DNA of 64,000 nt from positions 34,712,043-34,776,042 of the forward strand of contig NC_064754.1 in NCBI RefSeq assembly GCF_011397635.1. The letters run 5' to 3'. Shown here piece after piece: positions 40,442 to 52,637 of the stretch. Position numbers and translations under genes: made by a program. The notes beneath the pieces are model-generated. The model saw only the letters and a list, made by a program, of their open reading frames with translations, was not told where the DNA came from and made no database searches. How positions within the stretch are numbered: the stretch's first letter is position 1; each line of letters starts with the position of its first letter. Source of the stretch: Epinephelus fuscoguttatus (lineage: Eukaryota > Chordata > Actinopteri > Perciformes > Serranidae).

Positions 40442-40493
40442 ATGTCTAGCCAAGGAGTTAGGAGAAATGGCCCAGTAAAGCTGCGGTTGACAG
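40442..40493 (+). CDS. smurf2: E3 ubiquitin ligase SMURF2, first coding exon (rest beyond the window)
   Basis: HECT-type E3 ligase that targets SMADs and TGF-beta receptor complexes. This exon encodes MSSQGVRRNGPVKLRLT plus one base of the next codon, then GTAAGC. Human SMURF2 starts with nearly the same residues (RRNGPVKLRLT is shared), which are the first strand of the C2 domain. The C2 remainder, WW domains and HECT domain are not in the window: I searched the following 23.5 kb by eye for C2-encoding exons and found none, so intron 1 is very long. SMURF1 begins similarly, so the paralogue choice rests on the first residues and on chromosome context. Confidence 0.85.
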
Positions 40494-42828
40494 GTAAGCA
40501 CATTTAAACCCCCTCCTGCGCCGCTCGGAAACGTTAGCAAGTTAGCCTGCTAGCTAACCAGGCTAACATCTGCTGATGGTGCCGCTGGACACTGGCGCGT
40601 GCGTCTTGTGTGATTAAAAATGTTCAATTTCCTATTATATCGTATGTTTCTGTCTAATGCTGCTTATTATTTTACACGAATGTAACCCATGCTAATTTAC
40701 GAAGCAGCACTGAAAGACAGTCAGTGAGCCTTGCGCGTTAGCAAACATTAGCTGTGACAACAACGCTGTTTGTGTTGCATTAACCTAGCTGGCTAACGCT
40801 ACTTTGCATCTTATCTGATGGGTTTCTTTCCAAGGTTGTCTTAGAACAAATTTTTAAGCTTAATATCTGTAAGTCTGTGCTAATGTCCACCTATATCTGT
40901 AGTCTTTCAGCGTAATTTGTGTGGTTGTTATTAATACTTGTTTATCCGTATCGTCATTGAAACGAAACAAGTTACATCTAACCATTAATCATTAGGACTT
41001 GATCTCTTCTGTGTGGTCATGTTCTGTGAACATTAATGGGGGTACAGGTTATGCTGTTTGTGGCTTCATACTTGGGCTTCAGTGGATGTGGAATCACATT
41101 TAATTGTTAAATATCTTATCGCACATTCTGGTGTCATTACTAATAGCCTTGATGTATTTAGAGCATAACTTTAAATGTGCTATATCATAATTGAACAACA
41201 TAGAAGAGACATACCGTTAAACTGTGCAGTACACACGTTTATTTGCAGTATGTGCATTTTGTTACAGCTCTGAGATGGCATTTGTAGCATATGTTTAACT
41301 TGGATAGATGGATTTATGCAGGGAGCAGATTTCCAGCCCTTCACTCCCATCATCCTCTGGTGGTAGCCATATCCAATGATTAATCTGATGGTGTTGAGAG
41401 AATATAAGATTTGTCTCATTGTGAAGAGTCATTTTTATCTCTATTTAGTGAAACACCACACTTACTTTTCAAGAATCCCAATACCAGTAGTGTAACTTCT
41501 AATTCCCACAGTACAGCATGACAGGTGTTCTATCATGGTGTGATTTTTCATAGGGTAAGTGAATTAACTCTTTTCTCATTCAGTGAACAACAGGTTAATT
41601 TATGTAGAAAGGTAGAGTACTGTAAGGAGAAATAAACTCTCAAAGCTTAAAAACCTACCCTGCTCGCCTGCCCTGGGTCTCTTTTTTCCCCCTCCATATG
41701 GGGAATGGTTTTAAATGGGCTGCAGTGGTCTTCAGACGGAATCCCAGGAATGTGAAACCTCAGAGAGGAAATGTGAGTCTTTCCCGATTATAGACACATC
41801 CCCTGTCTGTCCTTCACGAGAGAGAAAGGATAAGGGAAACTGTGTGTGTGATTGTGTGTGTGTGTGTGAGAGGAGAGTGAAATTGGGGTTTATATGAGTG
41901 ACCAGAATTGCTGTTCACACAGTGATGATCGGTGATGCTAAGTCTACATTTAGACTTGTGCATTCATTTGAGCTTTACATTTGTGCTTAGTTGTGGCCAC
42001 ACTTGATTTATAAGTCTGAGACCATGTGCATTTAGACCTAACATTGCATACCAGTCGAAGTCCAGTTTTACTCTGTCTGCTCTGTGGTTTCTGTCATAGT
42101 TTGCATGTTTTTTTCTGTCAGGGAGAATTAGAATTTGCTAAACCAAAAGCTTGGATCCAATGAAGTTAACAGATTTGGAACCGATGTGCTTCATAATAGT
42201 TTTTCACAGTGTTTGGGTTCCACGTTCATGAAACAGTTTAGTTTGGTAAGCAATATGAATTATTGCCAAGAATTGTTATAGTCATCAAACAAATCCCAGA
42301 CTGATATGGTTATAATGTGTGTTTGAGATCAAATTCAGTCAAAAAGATTTACTTGTCGTGCTGGTTCATGACTTGTTAAAGTACCATTGAGTACATGTGT
42401 TGCATGCAGTTTGTAGCTTCATCGCCTCTTCCCAGCCTTCATCCCTGGTGGTCACCATACAGTTTCTCCAAGCATGAGCCAAATCACAGTAAAACAATGG
42501 TTCTGTATCAAACTGGGTCTTTCTATCTTGCTAGCACCTCTTTAGTAAACTGTCCTTATCTTAATCTCCATCTTTGGCTGTTTTCTTCATGTGGCTACAT
42601 GTCTTTGCAGAAGCACTGCCAACACTAGCACTATGCTGTCAGTGCTGTTAATGACTCTTATATCTGTTTCCAACTGGAAACTGCAGAGGCTTGTGGTTTA
42701 TTTTTTTGCATTTTGCTATTTCAGCCAAAAGTACACACTGCACATAATTTGCAATCATTTTCAGATGCAAGTCTATAAAAAAAATGAACGAAAACTACCA
42801 TATTGGTTCTGCTGATGCTAATGATTAT

Positions 42829-43135
42829 TTTCATTGTTGATTAATCTGCCAATTATTTTCCTCATTAATCGATTAGGTGTTGGCTCTATAAAATGTTAGA
42901 AAATGATGAAAAATACCGGTGACTGTTTTCCAAAGCCCAAGGTGATGTCCTGGAATGTGTTGTTTTGTCCACAAGCCAAAGATATTTAGTTAAAAGTCAT
43001 AGAAGAGTAAAGTAACCGGGAAATATTCACACTTAATCTGAGAATTTTTACAACCAACCTAATTGGTTATCAAATTAGCTGGCAATTAATTTAATAGTTG
43101 ACAATTAACTAGTTAATAGTTGCAACTTTAATGCA
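42829..43135. mobile_element. Dispersed percomorph repeat (ATTAATCGATTA type)
   Basis: Contains CATTAATCGATTAGGTGTTG, CCAAAGCCCAAGGTGATGTC and GTTTTGTCCACAAGCCAAAG, then AATTAATTTAATAGTTGACA, in the order known from a very abundant fish repeat. No coding content. Confidence 0.7.
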
Positions 43136-44046
43136 CACTGAAGCTCAGCTCCAGTCAGTTTTTTGTTCTGTGTTCCTCATGATGATAAAAAAAAGGTGAC
43201 GGCCATGTTCTTGAAATTTTCCTCCACCAAAGTTAAGATATTCCTTTATATGAGACAGCTGAATTTGCGGTGTGCTGTTATAGCTTGCCACCTTCTCGGG
43301 GATCCCTCTCGTCAAGGCCGTGGATTAGAACTTGCTTAGAGTGGGTTTACACACACTACAGGATCCTGACCAAATTCATCCCCAGTTTAGTCATCCCTCA
43401 CTGCATTCACCTCCACCTTCTAGCTTCTTACAAATGCATTTTTGGAGTTCCTCCTTACGTCTGGAACATTTATCTGGGACAGCTGCTCTTTGATGCTTAA
43501 ATTAATAATAATAAAAAAACTTCCTAGTTTGAGTTTGCTGGTAGGCGGCGTGTCACCATGTCCCCACAGAGCTTGCTGCCAAGCTTGTAAAAGCGAGCAA
43601 TCTTGGATTTTGAGAGCTGTTATTCCTAACACTGCAGGGAGCCGACAATTGGTGTAGTTCCCCCTCTGTCTCCTGCGCAGCAACAGTTGGTGTGTGATTT
43701 ACTGAAATCGAACAGGAATAGAGTGTTTTCCCCTCGCTCTCCTTCACTGGATGGAATCTGGAGTTTCTCAGAGGTGAATGACATGAGATGTACAAGGGGA
43801 TGAATCCATCGCTCACCCCCTTTTCAAATATGGCTTCTTGGCTGCAATATGCGGCTGCTGCCTGTGCTGTGAGGAAGGGAGTCTGTCTATGTGATCCATT
43901 TCCCCCATTAGCCTCCAGTTGGCATGCAGCAAGTAGGGAATGACTGGAAGAATCATCTCAGGATTCTTCCTGTTCTGTGTGAGCGCGTGACACACAGGCA
44001 AGCGAGGGAACCCACATGTACAGTTTTCATTTGCTGTCCTGCTTTT

Positions 44047-44099
44047 TGTGTGTGTGTGAGTGTGAGTGTGTGTGTGTGAGTGCGTGCGTGCGTGCGTGC
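44047..44099 (+). repeat. GT/GTGC-rich microsatellite
   Basis: GTGTGTGAGT units grading into GTGC repeats. Confidence 0.85.
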
Positions 44100-45893
44100 T
44101 TCATTCCAACATTTTGGGTGGCTGGTACTGAAGAGGCGGTAAAACCAGGAAGCTAGTGATTAAGATAAAGATCCAGCCTCTGTTTCTGACCCAGCCTTAG
44201 TACCAAGGAAGACTGCATTTCAGGGAAGTTATCAGGGACCACTGTCTCAGCATTCACAGTCAGCTCTCACAAAGTGCAGCTGTGTGTCAGCTTGTTTGTA
44301 TGTGCAAGCTTAATGCTTGTGTTTTCAAACAGAAGACAAACACACACTTTAACGCCCACAGGCACTCAGACACACAGACACACTCAATTGAGCTTACTGT
44401 CAGCACGCAATGTGGAGCTAAATTAGGGCTGTCAGCTTCCTAAAATATTAGGAATGAATGTTACATAGAGTGCGCTGTGGTGATGGTGAGAAACCAACGA
44501 GAGTTGTCAAGTTATAAGTTATGATGCTCATGTGGAGTTGAACGACATCTGTGCATTATGGATAAGCTTTGTTCTGTTAGAATGATTTAAAAATGTATGA
44601 TGTGATGCATTTATCTTGTTAAATGGTAAATATTTACTGCCTTTTTGGGTTTTTTTTTTGCTCAACCAAGTAAAACCTGAAATGAGAGGAAATGGTCCCC
44701 TCTGTTTGTTTTAATCTGGCAGTGTGTTATACATATGCCTTTGCGTTTAAAATCAGTCTCCCCGCTCTTCTCTGACTCACTTCTTCATCCTCACCTTGAT
44801 GGATTAAGTTGGTTGTGTTATTTCTGCTTGCCAGGTTTGCTGGCCTCCCTGTATGATTTGAATGAAAGCTGATTACATCATGGTAGTCACATTTAATCAA
44901 CACATTGTGAGCTGCTGGTAGTGTGGGGATTTGGACTATGCATGTGGTGTAATTTATTTTGTTACGTCTAAGCTGTTCCTTTTCCAAGTGGATTTTTTCC
45001 TCCTCTTTAAGCAATACAGAGTTTTGACAGTTGAAATGTGGACCAGAGTTAGTGATTATGATTCATCAGCACACACAATGGACGTGAGTCATACTGTGAC
45101 GTGTTTGTGGTGTTGCTCTGTGTTTTATGTATCCCTGGCACCAGCTTTATTTAGGAACAAGCAATGCTCCGGCAGAAAGTGCAGTTTGACCCAGTTATGA
45201 GGCAATTAATAGGCACTGCTCATCATTTCTTACTCTCACAGAAATCGTCTTGAAGGTACTGGGCTTTTCTTAAGAGTTTTTGCTTAATAAATCTACTTTT
45301 TTTTTTGATACCGTACACATATTGAGAAATATCTTTAAAAATATCACCTGCACAAATAGCATTGATGATGAACCAGTGCATTTCCAGAAGACAAAACATC
45401 TGGCCTCAGGAAAGATGAGAGAAGGTAATCTGCTAATGTGGTGCAGAGTCAAGCCCATAGCATAAGGATGGACCCATGTAGAAGACTGCTTGTAAACCTG
45501 AGTTACCCAGACACTCAGATAAGTAAGCCTTAGCTGTTCAGTATGCACCTCATATCTCTACTTCGCCACATTGAAAAAGCAGTGTGTTGTTTGGGGAGGG
45601 CAGTGGGCGATTCGTCTTCACAGTCCACTGCTTTTTTGAAGTCTGTGGTTCAGTGCTTGTGCTGTTTAAGACAGCTTGCACAAAAGTATGATGTGTTCAA
45701 GCCTACATGCTCATTTCCATACTGCTTACCTCTGGCTTTCCTCTTTCTGGAACCAGATACTTCCTCTTTGACTTGACTCCCTGTTTTTCTGAGCCTGTCT
45801 GTCAGTGGGATTTCTGAATATGCAGTGTAGCACAATGTGGTATGCTTCGTCTTCAGACATGTGAGTGTCAGATAATAGATGTTTGCAAAGAGG

Positions 45894-45896
<3 letters not shown>

Positions 45897-45951
<55 letters not shown>

Positions 45952-46014
45952 GTACACGCTTGCTTGGTGACGTGTGCGTGGGTGTGTGTGTGTGTGGGTG
46001 TGTGTGTGTGTGGT
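45897..46014 (+). repeat. (GT)n microsatellite, compound
   Basis: Perfect GT run of about 26 units at 45897-45948, a short non-GT break (TACTGTACACGCTTGC), then a second, interrupted GT/GGGT tract to 46014. The long open frames on both strands here are artefacts of the repeat. Confidence 0.95.
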
Positions 46015-46204
46015 TATATGCTTCAGCTGAAGCATTTTGCATTTGATCTGCCAAGACGAGAGAGCAGCCCAAGTGGGGCAGTCCCCCACTGCTGCTGTCA
46101 GCCCTTCTGTCATCATCTCTCCCTCCATCCATTATCTCATGTCCATATTTTTCTTATATCTCCTATCATCTCTTCTCCGATAACATATTTTCTCTGTTGT
46201 TAAA

Positions 46205-46445
46205 GTCCTCTATTAAAGCCCTGACACACAAGCTGACGCATAACCGTCAGGCTGTCAGTGAGCGTCTGTCGCCCTAGTTCCACCAGTCAGACCTTGTCAG
46301 TTTTTTTCTCAGCTGATTCAGCATGTTGAATAGGCTGAGAAAAAATCAGAATCGGCAGCCTTTTGTTAAATAAAGTCAATCTGATTGGCAGTTAAGCTCA
46401 GTGCACCAAAAGGGAAACAGAAGTGAGGAAAGAGAACAGCTGGCT
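46205..46445. mobile_element. Probable short DNA transposon
   Basis: CCTGACACACAAGCTGACGC and paired GTCAGNCTGTCAG words, with a central near-palindrome (GCTGATTCAGCATGTTGAAT, flanked by CTGAG and its complement), resemble a dispersed fish repeat. Boundaries are approximate. Confidence 0.4.
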
Positions 46446-46697
46446 AAAGTCAAGAAGGCCTGAGATTGAAACAAACTTGTGATATGAGGTAAGGGTTTTT
46501 TTTGGCTATTGAGTTCAATAACCAGAAACGGTTCATAATTGTTTGTGTTACTTTTCCCTTGTGATTGGCAAATATCCTTTGTTCACTCAACATCGGGTTT
46601 AGTGTGTGCCCAAATATAAAACACAAGTTGCAGCTTCATTTTTCATAGACACAAAAAATGTAAATTTTGATCAAATAAAAGTGGTTTGAGATCTCAT

Positions 46698-46790
46698 TAG
46701 GGGTGTAATGGTACACAAAAGTCATCATTCAGTTCATACTCTGGTTTAGAAGTCACGATTCAGTTTGGGATTGGCACAGTGGAAACGCAC
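46698..46790. mobile_element. hAT-like terminal fragment
   Basis: Begins TAGGGGTGTAATGGTACACA, the typical start of a fish hAT-like element, and continues through GATTCAG words. The far end was not identified. Confidence 0.45.
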
Positions 46791-47718
46791 CCAAATAGAT
46801 GAGGACACGATTATTTTCATTTATTTTTGAACAGACAGTAGTGCAAGTGTCAAAGACAGACAAAACCCACCTGCTGGGGACTGAGGTAAAATTTTGTCCA
46901 GTGGCAGCTTTGGTGAACTTTTTTCGATGTAAAAAGAAGGAACATAACAAACTCTTCTGTACAAACACTGCTTGTTGCCAGAAGGCGACAGGTCACAGCG
47001 GGCTATAAAACTGAAAAGCATCTGTTATTCTGTGAATGAAAATACCAAAAAACACAGTATAATGAAAAATAAAATAAAATAAAACCTGTGCATGAGGAGG
47101 TGTGTTTTAATTAGTTCCATCTTTGCTATATTTAAACATCTAACACCCCAAAACATTTACCATCCCAGTGATCAACACATCTGGGTGATGCTGTGGAATG
47201 TGTGTCTGCATGTTGGGTGTGTTCCCAGTCACAGCTCTTACAACTGTGGAGCAAAGCCGACACAGTCTGTTGTAGCTGACTAGGAACCCACAGACAGGTC
47301 CTCCAACTTGGGCGTTTCTTTAGCGCTCGCCATAGTGTGACTGACACGCATGTTAATCAGCTGGTTTAGCTAACCTCAGCATATGGTTAGGGCATGTGGT
47401 TATTGTGGGTCAGTGATGTATCGGATATAGTATACCACGTGGGATGTATAAAATGACTGTATTGCGAACATTCTCTCACTCGCTCCTGTGGCTCTCTCCT
47501 TCTTACAGACACACACACACACAAATAAAGACTCACAAACATGATAGGTCACACACACACTCTTCCGTCTACCCCAATCACTTTCTCTTGAGGGATACTG
47601 TGAGCAGGCGAGGTATGTTTCTTATCTGCAGATCATCATGTTTAACGCCACTGCGTTAACAGTTTAACTTAATGAGATTAGTGATAGCTTTAGCAGAGGA
47701 AGCGTTTCTTTGTAACTG

Positions 47719-47903
47719 TAGGGCAGTATGACAGTACCTACCTTATTTAACTCTATTGTCACTGTAGTGCATTTAATAATTTTGTGTTTTAGTAGTCTAC
47801 AGTACTTTGGAAGATTTTTCAAAATATTTCAATATATATAATTTATTGCCATATAGCCTAAAAATATTGTGATGTTATTTTCAAGCCATATTGCCCCACC
47901 CTA
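47719..47903. mobile_element. Short hAT-like element remnant
   Basis: Starts TAGGGCAGTATGACAGTA; the reverse complement of the end is TAGGGTGGGGCAATATGGCT. Body AT-rich with ATATTGTGATGTTATTTT. No clear target duplication, so it is old or rearranged. Confidence 0.5.
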
Positions 47904-50900
47904 TTTTAAAGGTTTCTTGGTCGGGCAGTAAGGCTTGGACTTTGGTTCCACATTACGTGCGTCAGTCTACATGCCATTTATTCCTCATGCGTCTGCTTGC
48001 ACTGGACTTGGACCCCTTTACCATGATGAGTCGGTACAAATACACAAACCGTTAAAGCCCAAGATTCCAGTTAGTTTCAAATGAGAGAAACGGAAACCAA
48101 TACGTCATTCTAGTACTTCTTATAGTGCAGCTGTTGCAATCTAATTATAAAAGAAGTGTGATCTTGAAGTAAGGGACCAAATACAGAACTGTCCTGTACC
48201 AACACTCTGTAATAAATCTAACATTAGTGAGAAGTCAGGCACAAGAAACACTCTTCATACTGATGATATATGCAATGTTTCTGATTTTGATGGTCTGCAT
48301 TTGAATGCCAAAACACTGAAGGCTGTCATTTTGTGTTTGAATCAGTTGCCGTGGGCATTTGAGGCAGAAGTTAGTGACTCTTTGTGTAAACTACTCTTAG
48401 TTTATGAGATGCATGCCTCTGTCTAAAAATGTATGCTCTGTGGCAAGAATAATTGGGCTAGTTAATGACCTTTGTTTTATTTGCAGTGACTGATTTAGTT
48501 GAGTCACCTGGCTGTGAATGAAATACCGTCTAGCGTAAATATTCAGTGCTATAGATTAGTCTGTGTGCACAGTCCTTGTCAAGAAAGAGATGATGCTCTT
48601 GTAACCGTGCTTGTCTGCTTGATCTTGCCTCTAGCATTTGGGGTCACTGTGTTGTGGTTAGGTTTTGTAGAGCAGTACAGAGCTCTATACCCAAACTTCC
48701 TCCAGCTCTGTTTAGTCTGCAGCACCGGCATATACTTCAATTGACCACACGCACACTACTCTGGTTCTATACACTCATTCAGTGTTCATGTGGCCCTTGT
48801 CATCATCAGGAAACATTTATTTTCACTTTGTGATGCAGCTGTTCCAGCTGTATTTATCCTTTCTTTTATCAGTATATCTAAAAGGAAAATACAGGGGGTT
48901 AACAGTTTTCAGATGCAGCAGACCACACGAAATTATGTTGCATGTTGTGCTTAATTTGTTGATCCCAAAGAAATTTATATATTTCATTTTCACATATCCT
49001 TACTTAACCTCCAAATGATAAGCAAAATCATTTTAATTAAAATACAAAATACATGTGGTTTATTGTCCAAGTGTCTGAAATAGGGATCCACTGTCTCTAA
49101 GTTATAAAATAGAGGGATGGTGAAACACGAATTGACACAAATGATTTTTCTGCGGCATGATTAGAGATATTATCCTGATTGCCAAGTGTAGTACTCTTTC
49201 TTGTCAGTTGCTTTACTGCTTAATGTTACTGTATGTGACACCAGTGTGATGCTGTCAAGTTCAAGTAATGGATAATCAATGAGAGGGTTTGTTAATGTTG
49301 AGGGCACCTTTGTTGTGACACTCTTATCCAGCATGTGACTTTGCCTGTATGATACTTACACAATAAATGCAGAGTAGTTAAGATCACCTTGTGGATCAGC
49401 AGTGTTGTTGCTGGCTGACCTATTTTTCTTTCTTTTTCAATAATCTGCAGGCAGTGAGTCAGTGCAGTATTTCAACCCAAGACTCACCTGGCCGGCAGTA
49501 GCTCAGGTACAGCTGCCTGGTTACTGTGATGCACACGAACATCTGTCTTGCATTTCATCTCTGCGTAACACACCAGAGTCTCAATAAGTTAACCTAAACT
49601 AACTGCCATTTACGTCTGATCAGGTTTTGACGATTTGTCAAAAAGAATCACGATCTCATTTTCATGGTCTCCTCCCACTAACATTGTGCAGATGACCAAT
49701 GGAGGCTGGTGGCAAGCTGAGGCGACAAATTCCTAATATAAAGTTTGACGCAATTGCAGTTCATAGATTATATTGATGCTGAATTGACAAGAACAGTGTT
49801 GACATATGACACCTTTTTATCTTGTGTTTCTAGAATTATGTGTTGTTGTTTTTTAAATTTTAGAAATTGTTAATATGTCATGTCTCTTAAAGGGAGTTTG
49901 GTGTAATATTTCCCACAACGAGCAGAATGGGGATTAATCTCAAAGGGAATCTAGTTGTAGTCTTGTACATAGTGACTGTGCAAGATCCCAGGTCTTTGCC
50001 AAATCTCATGGAATGTGACAGAATGTCTCACATTGTCTTAAGATGTGAGAGGGTGTCAGACTTAAGTCTTCCAAAAAGTATTTTCAAAGTCTTCTAGTGA
50101 ATAGTAGGCATGGATCTACTTGCACCAACGTGGTGCTGGTATCTTGCTTTCTCCATTTTTTATGTGACAAATGTATTTTGACAGTCCCTGAAATTTTATT
50201 GTATCCACACAACAAACACATTTTATTATTGCAGCCCCTGAATCCAAGAATTTATCAAGAGCCACCCTTTTCCCCATTTCCTCCTTCCCCTGTTCATCTT
50301 CAAATCACCCCATGAAATGAAGCTTTTGGTATGTGTTTTTGTTTTGGGTTTTGGCATCACTGATGCTGATTTACGGGGATGTAATTCCATAATGCGGGTG
50401 AAAAGGGAACACAGAGCTCTGCACAGCTTGTGGTCATCTCACTTTCTGCTCTGCGCTCACATTTCATGCTGTGGGGGAACCCCCGGGTCTCTGGTGTGTC
50501 GAATTATACCCTCTCGTTTCGTTGATACATTTGTTTTCAGTTGACTTGTGGAGTTTCCTATTAGGTTTAGCACATTTAACACGACCACAGCAAAGCAGTC
50601 TTTAAGGAGCATTGCTCTGGAGAGATGTCAGCTGAGTGCAGCTGGTCAACCCTCTATTAACTCAAGATGGATGCTACTTGATATCTGATCGAGCCGTAAT
50701 GATTTGTTTTGAAACATTACTGTTCGAAATGACAAATTCATGCTGGCTTAGCATTTTTAGGCACCGTCTGTGTATCTCAACACAGCGCTGTGTTTTGGAA
50801 GAATTTGGCATCTTAGGAGACTGTGACTCAGTAATGAAATCTCACAGGGCGCTGCCAGTCTCATAACTCAGCTTTACTGTTCTCCACTCATGACCTGCGT

Positions 50901-52617
50901 TTTACCACGCAACACACAGGGAGCTCAGATGCTTTCAACTTGACCAAAACCTTCCGTGAATAGGATATTTGGCTGAAAGCTGGACCCAGGGAACCATTGT
51001 ATATGGCCCATATGCTATTCTTTAATGGTTTCTCACGTTATAGCTTATAAATATGCTTTTTCTCTAGAACGGTTTTTACACCTTTGTTCTTAGACTTTGG
51101 TTGTTTCAGTCAGTCCGTAGTTTTATCTGCTTTTCAAATTACTTTTGAACTTGGTGGCATCAGCGTACTTCTGAGCAGGAAAATGGAAAGACTGAACACC
51201 TCACTATTGCATAACAGGCTCTGACTGGAAAGGAGGTGGTCTTCAATATGCAGAATACATTAAACTTTCCAAGTGCTTCAGGAGGATTTTCCTGCAGAAT
51301 ATGGGGAAGAAATATCACCTTTTCTTTTCGCGGGCCAAGAGCATAATATTTCTGACAGCCTCTGAGAATTATGAGGGGAGGCAAAAACTTGAGTCTTAAA
51401 AATGCAATTTGGAACATGTGAAACGGCAGGTAATTGGTCTACATATGTGATTTCTCTGCAGTGTTGCTCTTAACTGCATCCTGCCTATCCCTCTTCCTTT
51501 CACTGCCTGAACTCTCTACCTCCCCACTGCAGCGTCTCATCATGTGTCTCTGTATCCTGTATATGATGGTGTACGTCTCTTCAGTCTTTTACTGTCTTTT
51601 CTTTCACGAACAGGATGTCCCTCATCTCTCTGTCGTTTTTCTCTCTTCCTTCCTCTCCCTCACTCACCCCCGGATCTAGTCCAGACAGCTGACAGACGAC
51701 TCTGACGGTGTGGCGACAGTTTGGTGTTTTGTTTTTTTTAAATCTGTTCTCAACTTGTGGTGCATACACACACACATGTGTATACACAAACTTACACGTA
51801 TACTCACTTCCTGTACCGGTCCCTTATCGCAGTGCAGTACTTAATATTTGTAAACGTTTGTTTGGGGACCCTAAGGAGTCTCTTACTCTGAGCAAAAACT
51901 AATAAATAAATTCTTTATCCTTTATTCACTCAACTGACAATGGTAGTTGTACGTCACATCACCATATTTTACTCTTTTACAGTGCTGATAATTCTACAGT
52001 TTAATACCAAACCAACAGAGAACATTATACCAAATCAATAAAAATATTTATGTGTATAAAAATTTAGAAATCTTTGAAAAATCCTAAAATGAAAAACACG
52101 GCATTGAGGCCAAGAATGCTAGTAATGCTAGCATGGTTGGCCGCTCTCTCTGTCTTTCAGTAAGACACTATTTTGCCTTTAACTTCAGTAAAGCAATGTG
52201 AATGCAGGCATGTTACAGTAAATGAAAACTGAAATTAAAAGAAACACCACAACCCCCAGTGATTAAACAAAATAAAACTGAAACAAACTGAAGCTGAACT
52301 GGAGTGTTGTTATAATGAAACAAAATAAAGTAGAAACCTGTTTATCGCCCCCATTATTGCCTATTCATGTTTCTGTGATTCCCAGAAATTGAAAAATGTC
52401 AGTGTGCAAATTCAAAGAGCGCCCATCACTGTTGCCAGGCTAGAGTTGTAAATATTAAGTAGTTTTTTGCCTGTGAATACAGTTAAGGCTTTTCACTTTT
52501 CAGTTGTGCTTTTTTTAAACCCAGTTGAAGCAGGAAGGCAGGTTAGACTTTAAGGATCACACTTTCCTCCCCCTCACTGCTACTGTTTCTGTGGTCAGAC
52601 TGCCCACCACTGTGTGT

Positions 52618-52637
52618 GAGTGTGTGTGTGTGTGTCT
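52618..52637 (+). repeat. Short (TG)n tract
   Basis: About ten TG units in smurf2 intron 1. Confidence 0.8.

Noticed and set aside
45650-46203. Open frames of 112-160 residues on both strands
   Set aside because: They are translations of the (GT)n microsatellite, Thr-His on one strand and Val-Cys on the other, with no protein family features.
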